Position numbers and translations under genes: made by a program. From CAYLYP01 sp964387795 (GTDB lineage Bacteria; Bacteroidota; Bacteroidia; Bacteroidales; UBA7960): a stretch of 64,000 nt of DNA. Positions within the stretch are counted from its first letter, which is position 1; each line of letters starts with the position of its first letter. This document shows positions 16,874 to 25,643 of this stretch, piece after piece. The notes beneath the pieces are model-generated. The model had not been told where the DNA came from. It was given only the letters and a program-made list of their open reading frames with translations, and did not search any database. The DNA lies in NCBI GenBank assembly GCA_964387795.1, contig CAYLYP010000005.1:1-64000 (forward strand), in the 5' to 3' direction.

Positions 16874-18697
16874 ATGAAAAGATTTTTCTCTATTTGTTTC
16901 CTGCTTTTAGGCTTTGCCTTATTTTTTTCTTCCTGTTCTGATAAACAGTCAGGCTTATCAAATCAATCAATTGCTAAATCATGGGTTGTTACAGAAGTAA
17001 TCAATATTGCTGAAAATACAAATTGTGCCCCTGATTCACTTGACCATTTAAAATTGATTAATGGTGATGAAGCAACATTTAAACTGGGAGTTAAAGCACT
17101 TGACTGGAACCTTGAAGGGAACTGGACTTTAAAGGATTCTGTTCTATCACTCAGGGTATTTGATAAAGATGTTATCTCGCAGGTTGATTCTATTGTGTTT
17201 AGCATTACTAACAGAGAAAAAGAGCTAGTGTTTTTCTCTGAGGGCAAGGAACAGTTGCGCCAGAAGACTGATGACTGGCAGGTGCCATCAACTACCATTG
17301 ATTTCAGGGTAAAATCTTTTGACGATTCTCATCTTTCCCTGGCCAATGACCAATATCGCATCAACCTTAGTTATATTAATAATGTTCCTGCATTCAGCGA
17401 GCATTTTGGTTTCCTGTCTATTCTCAGGGGCATTGGTGGCTTACTACTTTTGGTGGGGATAGCATGGCTGTTTAGTTCCAATCGTAAAGCTATTTCCTGG
17501 AAAGTTGTAATAACCGGGGTTGTCATGCAAATCATCCTGGCCATTGGTATATTAAAAGTGCCTTTTGTTCAGTACCTATTTAATGGTGTAAGCAGGTTCT
17601 TTGTCATTATCCTTGATTTCTCAAACGAAGGGGCTACTTTCCTCCTGGGTGGGCTGCTTGATACAAGCTCTTATGGTTTTATTTTTGCTTTTCAGGTGCT
17701 GCCAACAATTATTTTCTTCTCCGCCTTGACTAGTGTATTGTTCTATTATGGTATTATCCAAAAAATTGTATGGGCATTAGCATGGGTAATGACTAAAGCA
17801 TTAAAGATTTCCGGTGCCGAAAGCTTATCAGTAGCTGGTAATATATTTTTAGGTCAGACTGAATCCCCTCTTTTAATAAAAGCTTATCTTGAAAAAATGA
17901 ACCGCTCCGAGATACTGCTTGTTATGACAGGGGGTATGGCCACTCTGGCAGGCGGGGTGCTGGCTGCTTATATAAGTTTCCTTGGGGGCGATGACCCTGC
18001 AATGCGCTTGTATTTTGCCAAACATCTTCTGGCTGCTTCAATAATGGCAGCTCCAGGAGCTATTGTTGCAGCCAAGATTCTGGTGCCACAGACCGAACCT
18101 ATTGATACAAAGATAGAAGTTACAAAGGATAAAATTGGTTCAAATATCCTTGAAGCTATTGCAAATGGCACAGGCGAAGGCTTAAGGCTTGCTGCCAATG
18201 TGGCTGCTATGCTTTTGGTGTTTGTTGCCCTGATTGCTATGGTGAACTTTTTCCTGAAAGACCTCGTGGGCGTTTATACGGGTTTGAACCCGCTAATTGC
18301 AGACCTGACCAATAACCAGTATAGCGGTTTGAGCTTACAGTTTATCCTGGGATATGTGTTTGCTCCATTGGTTTGGATGTTGGGTGTCGGCTCTCAGGAC
18401 ATGGCTCTTGTTGGCCAGGTGCTGGGCGAGAAAATTATCATGAGTGAATTTGTTGCTTATATCAGCCTTGCTGACCTGAAAGAGGCCGGTAGCTTTTTTA
18501 GTGAAAAATCCCTTGTTATGGCTACTTATATGCTGTGCGGCTTTGCCAATTTTGCTTCCATCGGGATTCAGATTGGTGGTATTGGCTCCCTGGCCCCTAA
18601 CCAAAGGACTACCCTGTCCCAATTGGGGATGAAAGCTTTAATAGGGGGAACTATTGCTTCTTTACTCTCCGCAACTATTGTTGGGATGTTATTCTAA
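16874..18697 (+). CDS. Concentrative nucleoside transporter (NupC/CNT) with N-terminal lipoprotein-type domain
   Basis: 607 aa, about 200 longer than E. coli NupC. Residues 1-21 form a lipoprotein-type signal ending FFSSC (Cys21). A soluble domain of about 160 residues follows, resembling small secreted Bacteroidota lipoproteins. Then, from about residue 180, comes a full CNT transporter: a gate domain (STNxA-like helices), the conserved GQTESPLLIKAY and MTGGMATLAGGVLAAY, and a C-terminal repeat with GLRLAANVAAML and FVAYISL. It should import nucleosides with H+ or Na+. Co-location with thyA and folA fits nucleotide salvage. Whether Cys21 is processed is unknown. Confidence 0.9.
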   Translation: MKRFFSICFLLLGFALFFSSCSDKQSGLSNQSIAKSWVVTEVINIAENTNCAPDSLDHLKLINGDEATFKLGVKALDWNLEGNWTLKDSVLSLRVFDKDVISQVDSIVFSITNREKELVFFSEGKEQLRQKTDDWQVPSTTIDFRVKSFDDSHLSLANDQYRINLSYINNVPAFSEHFGFLSILRGIGGLLLLVGIAWLFSSNRKAISWKVVITGVVMQIILAIGILKVPFVQYLFNGVSRFFVIILDFSNEGATFLLGGLLDTSSYGFIFAFQVLPTIIFFSALTSVLFYYGIIQKIVWALAWVMTKALKISGAESLSVAGNIFLGQTESPLLIKAYLEKMNRSEILLVMTGGMATLAGGVLAAYISFLGGDDPAMRLYFAKHLLAASIMAAPGAIVAAKILVPQTEPIDTKIEVTKDKIGSNILEAIANGTGEGLRLAANVAAMLLVFVALIAMVNFFLKDLVGVYTGLNPLIADLTNNQYSGLSLQFILGYVFAPLVWMLGVGSQDMALVGQVLGEKIIMSEFVAYISLADLKEAGSFFSEKSLVMATYMLCGFANFASIGIQIGGIGSLAPNQRTTLSQLGMKALIGGTIASLLSATIVGMLF

Positions 18698-18784
18698 TGA
18701 TAACATCCTCTTTGGAATAATTGTTTTTTGATAATGAATCCCGGGCGATTGCCTTGTGTATTACTAATTTAGGTTTTTTTAAAG

Positions 18785-19576
18785 ATGAAGGCATATCTTG
18801 ATCTCATGCAATATGTTCTGGAGCACGGAACAAGAAAAGATGACCGCACCGGAACAGGGACATTAAGTGTTTTCGGTTACCAGATGAGGTTTGACCTTCA
18901 AAAGGGCTTCCCTGTCCTGACAACTAAAAAATTGCACCTTAAGTCTATCATTCATGAGTTGCTCTGGTTCCTTAAGGGCGAAACCAATATTGCCTATTTA
19001 AAGGAAAATGGGGTAAGTATCTGGGACGAGTGGGCTGACGAAAACGGTAATCTTGGACCTGTCTATGGTGCCCAGTGGCGCTCATGGGAAAGCAACAATG
19101 GCACTGTTGACCAGATTAGCCAGCTTATCGAAATGATTAAACATAACCCTGATTCGCGCCGTTTGTTGGTAAATGCCTGGAATGTAGGGCAAATAGATAA
19201 GATGGCCTTGCCTCCATGCCATGTGCTATTCCAGTTTTATGTGGCCGATGGAAAGTTGTCATGCCAATTATACCAGAGGAGCGCTGATATCTTTATTGGG
19301 GTTCCTTTTAATATTGCTTCTTATGCCTTGCTTACTTTGATGATTGCTCAGGTTTGTGGGCTAAAACCCGGTGAATTTGTGCATACCTTTGGGGATGCGC
19401 ATCTGTACCTAAACCATATAGAACAGGCAAAACTTCAGATTTCCCGCACACCATTCCCGCTTCCTGAAATGAAAATTAATCCTGAGGTTAAGGATATTTT
19501 TGGTTTTCATTTCGAGGATTTTAAGCTGGAAGGATATAATGCCCATCCCCACATTAAAGCTCCTGTGGCTGTTTGA
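18785..19576 (+). CDS. thyA: Thymidylate synthase
   Basis: 263 aa, the standard length. It methylates dUMP with 5,10-methylene-tetrahydrofolate, producing dTMP and dihydrofolate. Visible: RTGTGTLSVFG at the start of the folate/phosphate site, the catalytic LPPCHVLFQFYV (Cys145), the dUMP-binding YQRSADIFIGVPFNIASYALL, and the conserved C-terminus APVAV. It sits 36 bp before folA, whose product regenerates the folate that ThyA oxidises, so the two should be co-transcribed. Confidence 0.98.
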   Translation: MKAYLDLMQYVLEHGTRKDDRTGTGTLSVFGYQMRFDLQKGFPVLTTKKLHLKSIIHELLWFLKGETNIAYLKENGVSIWDEWADENGNLGPVYGAQWRSWESNNGTVDQISQLIEMIKHNPDSRRLLVNAWNVGQIDKMALPPCHVLFQFYVADGKLSCQLYQRSADIFIGVPFNIASYALLTLMIAQVCGLKPGEFVHTFGDAHLYLNHIEQAKLQISRTPFPLPEMKINPEVKDIFGFHFEDFKLEGYNAHPHIKAPVAV

Positions 19577-19612
19577 TTTGTCTTTGAGTTTTTAACCCTA
19601 AATTAGTATCCC

Positions 19613-20125
19613 ATGAATATAATCATCATTGCTGCTGTGGCCAATAACAATGTTATTGGGAATCAGAACAAACTGATCTGGCACATTTCAGAGGATTTAA
19701 AGCACTTTAAAAAGCTTACAACCGGTCATTCGGTAATCATGGGTCGAAAGACGTTTGAATCAATTGGAAAGCCCCTTAAAGACCGTGAGAATATCATTAT
19801 TACAAGACATAAAAAGCTTGACGCTCCCGGATGTAAAGTTGCCCATTCTATAGAGGAAGCCCTTGAAATGGTTAAAAAAGAACAGGAGGTTTATGTCGCC
19901 GGTGGTGCAGAAATATATCAACAATGCATTCAACTGCCTGAACTTAGCAGGATGCATATCACCAGGGTTTTTGCTGATTTCGAAGGGGATGCATACTTCC
20001 CTGTGATAGATACTGAAAAATGGAAACTCGTTGAAAGACAGGATTTCGAATCAGATGAGAAAAACCCATATCCTTATGCCTTTATGGTCTATGAAAGGAT
20101 AGACAAGCATTTATCATCAGAATAG
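19613..20125 (+). CDS. folA: Dihydrofolate reductase
   Basis: 170 aa, typical length. Motifs: an N-terminal strand followed by NNVIGNQNKLIWHISEDLKHFK (substrate acid Glu/Asp and Trp), GHSVIMGRKTFESIG (NADPH binding) and YVAGGAEIYQQC. It reduces dihydrofolate to tetrahydrofolate with NADPH, working directly with the preceding thyA. It ends at a bidirectional terminator. Confidence 0.97.
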   Translation: MNIIIIAAVANNNVIGNQNKLIWHISEDLKHFKKLTTGHSVIMGRKTFESIGKPLKDRENIIITRHKKLDAPGCKVAHSIEEALEMVKKEQEVYVAGGAEIYQQCIQLPELSRMHITRVFADFEGDAYFPVIDTEKWKLVERQDFESDEKNPYPYAFMVYERIDKHLSSE

Positions 20126-20134
20126 TGATTTACA

Positions 20135-20166
20135 AAAAAACCTGATCCTCACAGATCAGGTTTTTT
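20135..20166. terminator. Bidirectional terminator, folA / secreted protein gene
   Basis: 13-bp perfect stem AAAAAACCTGATC (20135-20147) / GATCAGGTTTTTT (20154-20166) with a 6-nt loop. The right arm contains the stop codon of the converging - strand gene. Confidence 0.88.
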
Positions 20167-21412
20167 GTTTTTTCTTTTTTGCTGCCGGGAACAACACATT
20201 GTTTAAAATAATCCTGTAGCCCGGGCTGTTTGGGTGCAGATCCAGTTCTGTGGGTGGATCACCAACAAAATGACTGTAATCTTCTGGGTCATGTCCTCCG
20301 TAAAAGGTAAAAGTCCCTTTCCCAAAAGTGCCATGTAGGTACCTTACTTCATCCCATGCTTTATTTTCACCAAGGATAATCACAGATGGTTTTACAAGGC
20401 TCCGTTTAAATGCTGTTGCCTGTCCCATAAAGCCTTTAAGCACTGTTTCATGGTTTTGGCACAACATGGTAGGCACTGCATCCCATTTGGCCGAAAACTC
20501 GAACAGTGTAAACATATCAAGGTTTTGGTTCCTGCTTGTTTTTGGAACGTCAATGTTACTTTTGGCATAAGCATAAGGATTTGTTTCCAATGTGAAGTTT
20601 TGAAAGGCAAAGCATTTTGAATAATCCAGCCTTTGCTGGGCATCGGGATCCATACCATCCCCGTCAAACATTGCCTGACATATATCAATACCTTCAGCAG
20701 CAAGCGCAATATCAAGGCTTTCGGGCGCACTGCACATTGCAAAGAGAAATCCTCCCCCTGCAACAAAGTCCCTGATCCTTTTTGCAACATCAAGTTTTAA
20801 AAGTGATACTTTTGAATACCCAAGTTTATTGGCTATTTCTTCTGAAGTCCTTACATCTTCAACATACCAAAGTGCATGTTGGTAATTGGCCCAGAACTTA
20901 CCATATTGGCCGGTGAAATCTTCATGGTGTAAGTGGAGCCAATCGTAAAGGGGAAGACTGCCTGCAATGATTTCTTCATCATAAATCTTATCAAAAGGGA
21001 TCTCGGCATAGGTAAGGACAAGGGTGACAGCATCATCCCATGGCTGTTTGTTCCTTGGGGTATATACTGCTATCTTAGGTACTTTATGAAGTTTCATCTC
21101 GTCCATATTCACATCTTCCCCTGCAATCTCATTTAGTATGGCTGCTGCCTGAACATCAGCAATCACCTGATACGAAACACCCCTGATGATCAGCTCATCT
21201 TCAAATGTTTTGTGGTGGGCAAACATGAAACTACCGCCCCTGTAATTGAGCAGCCAGCTTACTTCCACCTCATTGGCAAGGACAAAATAAGCAATCCCAT
21301 AAGCTTTCAGGTGGTTGCTTTGCGACCTGTCCATGGGTATCAGGATATGGGCTGCTTTAAGATTGCCTAAACCAATGAATAAAAGCAAGATGTATATTAG
21401 TATTTTTCTCAT
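20156..21412 (-). CDS. Secreted protein with glutamine-amidotransferase-like fold (often labelled asparagine synthetase B)
   Basis: 418 aa with a cleavable signal peptide (residues 1-20, ending LKAA). I recognise the pattern as a conserved Bacteroidota family that databases often label asparagine synthetase B, but it has neither the N-terminal Cys2 of AsnB nor a PP-loop, so that name is misleading. The segment FVAGGGFLFAMCSAPESLDIAL looks like the nucleophile elbow of class I amidotransferase / DJ-1-like folds (Cys in MCSAPE). Later, LHGTFGKGTFTFYGGHDPEDY resembles ThuA-like glycan-related proteins. A role outside the cytoplasm follows from the signal; the reaction is unknown. It is monocistronic. 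Confidence 0.75.
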   Translation of the reverse strand: MRKILIYILLLFIGLGNLKAAHILIPMDRSQSNHLKAYGIAYFVLANEVEVSWLLNYRGGSFMFAHHKTFEDELIIRGVSYQVIADVQAAAILNEIAGEDVNMDEMKLHKVPKIAVYTPRNKQPWDDAVTLVLTYAEIPFDKIYDEEIIAGSLPLYDWLHLHHEDFTGQYGKFWANYQHALWYVEDVRTSEEIANKLGYSKVSLLKLDVAKRIRDFVAGGGFLFAMCSAPESLDIALAAEGIDICQAMFDGDGMDPDAQQRLDYSKCFAFQNFTLETNPYAYAKSNIDVPKTSRNQNLDMFTLFEFSAKWDAVPTMLCQNHETVLKGFMGQATAFKRSLVKPSVIILGENKAWDEVRYLHGTFGKGTFTFYGGHDPEDYSHFVGDPPTELDLHPNSPGYRIILNNVLFPAAKKKKQKT

Positions 21413-21742
21413 CCCTAAATAATTTTTTGGTTAATGCACCGATTGAACTCCATGATTGCTGTTTTTATCTGAAAAATGATTTTTTGTTATTGGTCAGATA
21501 GAAATCCATATTTGCAATTATATTTTTAAACCAATTGCAAACCTGTTCATTTCATGTTGTCCCTGATTGAAATATAATACAAATCAAAGATTGCAAGTCA
21601 GAACAAATAAAAGCCTTGCTTTCAGGATACAAAATAACAAAAAAAACAGAGAAATAAAAATAAGCAGGATGCTTTTATTATTTCTGCTTAACGATATTTG
21701 TGAAACATAAAAAAAGCCGGTCAGGCCGGCTTTAAGAATTTT
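21413..21742. other. Intergenic region between dnaB and the secreted protein gene
   Basis: 330 bp, AT-rich. It holds a 9-bp inverted repeat TTTGCAATT (21511-21519) / AATTGCAAA (21533-21541), an operator-like hairpin upstream of the secreted protein gene, and the dnaB terminator at the right end. Confidence 0.45.
21705..21733 (-). terminator. Terminator of dnaB
   Basis: AAAGCCGG (21713-21720) / CCGGCTTT (21726-21733) with a 5-nt loop. Read on the - strand it is followed by a T run, 10 bp after the dnaB stop. Confidence 0.8.
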
Positions 21743-23275
21743 TCAGAAGGGAGCTTCATCATCTTTCATGTCGTTCATCCTTGAAGGGACAACATACGTC
21801 TGCGGTGAAGCATCAAAAGAAGAATTTGGTTTAAAGCTGTCAGAGGCGCTGTACGTTTCAGGATTATAGTCGCAGAACTTGGCAAATCTGTCAATAAACC
21901 TGAGAGGGATATCTTTTAATGCGCCGTTACGGTGCTTTGCAATGATAATTTCACCCATTCCTTCAGTCGAATTACCATTTTCATCTTCCATGATTTTATA
22001 GTATTCAGCACGGTAGATAAAACAAACCATATCGGCATCCTGTTCGATGGCTCCTGATTCACGTAAGTCGGAAAGCTGGGGTCTTTTGTTCCCGCCACGG
22101 GTTTCTACTGCCCTGCTTAACTGCGAAAGGGCAATGATTGGGACGTTTAGTTCTTTTGCAAGGCCTTTGAGCGATCGACTGATATTACTGATTTCCTGTT
22201 CACGGTTCCCGTTTTTATTATCCCCACCTCCCGACATCAACTGAAGGTAGTCAATGATAATCATTTGTATATCGTGGCGTTGCTTGAGGCGTCGGCATTT
22301 TGCCCTAAGCTCAAAGATGGATAGGGCAGGGGTATCATCAATATAGAGTGGGGCATCAGTTAGGTTCTTGATCTTTGCATTCAACTGTTCCCATTCATGG
22401 TTTTCAAGGTTGCCCCGTTTCAGTTTGTCTGCTGCAAGTTCGGTTTCAGAAGCTATTAAACGTGTAACAAGCTGAACGCTTGCCATCTCAAGAGAAAACA
22501 CAGCAACTGGCCTTTTAAATTCAACTGCCATGTTTCGGGCCATTGAAAGCACAAATGCTGTTTTACCCATACCAGGTCGTGCTGCAAGGATTATTAAGTC
22601 TGAGGGTTGCCATCCCGCAGTTACTTTATCTAATTCGGAAAAACCACTCGGTATCCCGGTGACATGTCCTTCATGGGTCCTTGCTGTTTCAATTTGTTTT
22701 ACGGCATCCTTAACAAGTGAATGCATGGTCTGAAAACTACGCCTTAGGTTGGTCTCGCTTACTGCAAAAAGATCCCTTTCGGCCTTATCAAGGATATCAA
22801 ATACATCTGAAGAATCTTCATACGATTCGTGGATAATCTGGTTTGAAATCCTGATTAATTCCCGTTGAAGGAACTTCTCAATGACAATACGCGAATGGAA
22901 TTCAACATTGCCCGATGATGCAACCCTGTTGGTGAGTTGAGCAAGGTAATAGGCACCCCCAATAAGTTCAAGCTCGCCTGATTTCCTGAGCTCATGTGTT
23001 ACTGTAAGGATATCTACCGGCTGGCTGTCAGTGAAAAGCCTGTGTATGGCTCCAAAAATCCTCTGGTGCGCGTCTTTATAAAATATTTCCGGCTTTAGAA
23101 TGTCAACTACGTTTGTAAGTGCATTCGAGTCCAAAAGGACTGCACCCAATACGGCTTCTTCAAGGTCTATTGCCTGTGGAGGGATACGTCCGATCTCTCC
23201 TAAATCGCCCGTCATGAGCGGCTTTTTTGTTCTGCGGGAGCTTGTTAGCTGATTTTTGTTTTCTTCCTGGTTCAT
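21743..23275 (-). CDS. dnaB: Replicative DNA helicase
   Basis: 510 aa. The N-terminal DnaB domain (PPQAIDLEEAVLGAVLLDSNAL, about 33-140) is followed by the RecA-like C-terminal domain with Walker A ARPGMGKTAF, the B motif IIIDYLQLM, SRSLKGLAKELNVPIIALSQLSR and DLRESGAIEQDAD. The extreme C-terminus (about 460-510) is polar and probably disordered. It unwinds DNA at the replication fork as a hexamer. On the - strand TACTTTTG at 23280-23287 lies only a few bases before the ATG, so the message may be nearly leaderless. A later ATG at codon 21 is possible. Confidence 0.97.
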   Translation of the reverse strand: MNQEENKNQLTSSRRTKKPLMTGDLGEIGRIPPQAIDLEEAVLGAVLLDSNALTNVVDILKPEIFYKDAHQRIFGAIHRLFTDSQPVDILTVTHELRKSGELELIGGAYYLAQLTNRVASSGNVEFHSRIVIEKFLQRELIRISNQIIHESYEDSSDVFDILDKAERDLFAVSETNLRRSFQTMHSLVKDAVKQIETARTHEGHVTGIPSGFSELDKVTAGWQPSDLIILAARPGMGKTAFVLSMARNMAVEFKRPVAVFSLEMASVQLVTRLIASETELAADKLKRGNLENHEWEQLNAKIKNLTDAPLYIDDTPALSIFELRAKCRRLKQRHDIQMIIIDYLQLMSGGGDNKNGNREQEISNISRSLKGLAKELNVPIIALSQLSRAVETRGGNKRPQLSDLRESGAIEQDADMVCFIYRAEYYKIMEDENGNSTEGMGEIIIAKHRNGALKDIPLRFIDRFAKFCDYNPETYSASDSFKPNSSFDASPQTYVVPSRMNDMKDDEAPF

Positions 23276-23414
23276 GCTTCAAAAGTAAAAAAATAAGGGC
23301 CTTAAACCCAGCCAGGCCTTAAATATAATTTTCAACATCCGAAAAGGAGGCAGGTATGAAAACAACAAAATAGGAACCAGTGATTTAATGTCTTATCAAC
23401 AAGTTATTAACATT

Positions 23415-24902
23415 TTAATTCACATCAAACCATATGCAGGTGCTGTATGTGTTTGATAACCAATCTATAATGCTGTCAATGATTGTTAATTCGTTGTTAA
23501 CAATGGCAGTAGCATTTTTAAAAACTTCTGAGTGGGAAGTTATTGCATCTTTAAGTTGCATCCAATAATCAAAAGCCAGTTGCACCCTGAAAGGATTTTT
23601 GTCTTTTTGATCAATGACCCCTAACGATTTGTAAAATGTGACAACATCTGAAGTATCAACAGGATTTGGAACGATAAGTGATAAATCATCAAACCAACCC
23701 ATCAGGGAAGATGTGTTTTTTTCAACAGAAGAGGCCCATATTGGATCAAAAACAGCTCCGGAGGCATAATGCTCCAATACGGATAAAAGAGGGCTGCTGT
23801 CAGCTAAAAATACAGGTATTTCCGGTTTTATATTTTGGTGCAGGAAATAATACATTTGCTCCCATTCAGGATCCATCGAACTTTTTTGCCATAACTCCGT
23901 CTTTATTCTTTTCCCCTTATCATAAATTGAAACCGATATTGCAAGGGGGACAATCTCAAATGCTTTGCAGGTCTTAAAAAGTGGAACCCCGGGTGCTATC
24001 GAAACTGTGTTCACAAAACAGATTGTCCCATTATGTATCGCATCCAGTTGGGGTTTTATTGAACTATTGATATATGGGATCTGCCTGTCTTTCGATTTGA
24101 TATGTATTTGTAACAAAGGATTGCTTTCAGGGTTTTGAATGCAGTTGTTAAGAAAGGCTTCAAAGTCCTCCTGTTTTTTCATACCGGGCAAAAGCAAAGC
24201 TGAATCCTGTGGGACGTTTTTCCAGCAATGCCCTATAAAATCGCAGGGATATGGCTTATGGCAATGAAGCCCGATGGGGATAACGGGTGAGTTTTTTAGT
24301 GCTAATGTTTTTTCAAAGCGGCTTACTTTCTCCTCTATAATCCTTTGTTGACTAAAAACATATTCAGTAAGCTCTTTTTTAACAAATAGTTTATCAAGGT
24401 TTAATGAATCTTCGAGGATGTAATCAGGGTTGATGTGGATGATAAAGAATTTCTCAAGCTTAAGGCCCGAATGGATGATTACCCAGGCTTGTAGTGCAGC
24501 ATCCCACAAATAGGTCTCGGAAACATCCCTGCTGCTTTTAACTTCGTAGGCGTTCCAACCGGAATTTGTCTTTTCAAGGATATCAAGGGCAATTACCACA
24601 CCTTCGTTTTCAAAACCGGCTTCATAAATGATTTCTACACCTTCATCAATCCATTGTTTTGTTTGTTCAACAGATTTTTTCATGTGAAAGTGGGAGGGAG
24701 GGGCTGCATTTTTCCCACCGGGGAACAAATCCCTTGCCAATGCGCCTATATAGGTGCCACGGTTGAATTTTGCCCTTTGTAGCTCACTGAGCCTGTCGCG
24801 CAAAAATGGTCTTTTTTTATGTAAGTAAAGTGACTTTTCGCATTGAATGCCCCTGATGAAGGTGCTTTTGGATAACCAATAATCTGATTTGTTCCCTGCC
24901 AT
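23415..24902 (-). CDS. DUF2779-like protein: Cas4-type Fe-S nuclease domain with a degenerate exonuclease domain
   Basis: 495 aa. The N-terminal 230 residues are a Cas4/RecB-like PD-(D/E)XK nuclease: LSKSTFIRGIQCEKSLYLHK at 10-29 with Cys21, VIALD (Asp106), EVK (E120, K122), and a cysteine cluster C214-x5-C220-x5-C226 that with Cys21 could hold an Fe-S cluster. The C-terminal half aligns with DUF2779, whose active members carry a DFET exonuclease motif followed by PxxPxF. Here the spot reads FVNTVSIAPGVPLF (residues 296-309), so the Asp and Glu are replaced. The exonuclease encoded 9 bp upstream is intact and may supply the missing activity (inference). Confidence 0.75.
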   Translation of the reverse strand: MAGNKSDYWLSKSTFIRGIQCEKSLYLHKKRPFLRDRLSELQRAKFNRGTYIGALARDLFPGGKNAAPPSHFHMKKSVEQTKQWIDEGVEIIYEAGFENEGVVIALDILEKTNSGWNAYEVKSSRDVSETYLWDAALQAWVIIHSGLKLEKFFIIHINPDYILEDSLNLDKLFVKKELTEYVFSQQRIIEEKVSRFEKTLALKNSPVIPIGLHCHKPYPCDFIGHCWKNVPQDSALLLPGMKKQEDFEAFLNNCIQNPESNPLLQIHIKSKDRQIPYINSSIKPQLDAIHNGTICFVNTVSIAPGVPLFKTCKAFEIVPLAISVSIYDKGKRIKTELWQKSSMDPEWEQMYYFLHQNIKPEIPVFLADSSPLLSVLEHYASGAVFDPIWASSVEKNTSSLMGWFDDLSLIVPNPVDTSDVVTFYKSLGVIDQKDKNPFRVQLAFDYWMQLKDAITSHSEVFKNATAIVNNELTIIDSIIDWLSNTYSTCIWFDVN

Positions 24903-24911
24903 GACCCTGAT

Positions 24912-25631
24912 TTATAGATATTGTATCTGATTGTCTTCAAGCCGCCCCATCAGTTTAAAACTCATATAAACCCTTGCCAGGCTAACTACATCTTTGGCAC
25001 AATAGGTTGCAATCCTTTCAAGATTATGTTCTTTCCAATAAACGCGGGCTACATCGCTCCCCTTAATGTCGTCCTTGGGGGTAGGAATATTGAAAATGGC
25101 TGCAAGAAGTTCAAGTGAGGTATAGCTTTTGTAATCCCCAAACTTCCATAGCTCCATGGTGTCGAGAAGACTCACCTCCCAGGGTTTCTTACCTGCATTG
25201 TCCAAAAGGAAGGGCAGGGGCAAGCCATTGATAAGCATCCGCCTGCTCAGATATGGGAAATCAAATTCCTTCCCATTGTGCCCGCAAAGATAATGCTGGG
25301 ATGTGTTGAAATGTGAATTAAGGATTGACGAGAAATCTGTTAACAGTTGTTTCTCATCATGGCCATAAAATGACTTGACCCTGAATTGCCATGCATTGGT
25401 ATCAAACCTGAAATAGCCTGTTGAAATGCAGACGATTTTACCAAATTCTGCATAAATACCTGCATTTGTAGCGTATAGCTTTCGGGGGGTATCACCTGCT
25501 TTGGTCGAAATCTTTGAAGCCTTTTTGTTCCACAATGCCCTCATGGCTTCAGATAGCTCAAAATAATTTTCGTAAGCGGGAACTGTTTCAATATCCAGAA
25601 ATAATATGTTTTCAGGTCTGATGTCAGGCAT
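24912..25631 (-). CDS. DEDDy 3'-5' exonuclease (PolB-type exonuclease domain)
   Basis: 239 aa, a stand-alone exonuclease. All four acidic ligands and the tyrosine are present: FLDIET (D13, E15), GKEFDFPYL (D124) and YCAKDVVSL (Y210, D214), the DEDDy signature. The C-terminal SDVARVYWKE region is typical of the predicted PolB-like exonuclease family PF10108. It should remove nucleotides from 3' ends with two Mg ions. It lies 12 bp after the OmpA-type gene and 9 bp before the Cas4-like gene, so the two nuclease genes are almost certainly co-transcribed and translated together. Confidence 0.88.
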   Translation of the reverse strand: MPDIRPENILFLDIETVPAYENYFELSEAMRALWNKKASKISTKAGDTPRKLYATNAGIYAEFGKIVCISTGYFRFDTNAWQFRVKSFYGHDEKQLLTDFSSILNSHFNTSQHYLCGHNGKEFDFPYLSRRMLINGLPLPFLLDNAGKKPWEVSLLDTMELWKFGDYKSYTSLELLAAIFNIPTPKDDIKGSDVARVYWKEHNLERIATYCAKDVVSLARVYMSFKLMGRLEDNQIQYL

Positions 25632-25643
25632 AGGAAAATAAAT

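Noticed and set aside
20156..21412. True asparagine synthetase
   Set aside because: No N-terminal Cys nucleophile and no SGGxDS motif; it has a signal peptide instead.
23415..25631. CRISPR-associated Cas4 locus
   Set aside because: The Cas4-like fold is clear, but no cas1, cas2 or repeat array is near; DUF2779-type proteins are not CRISPR proteins.
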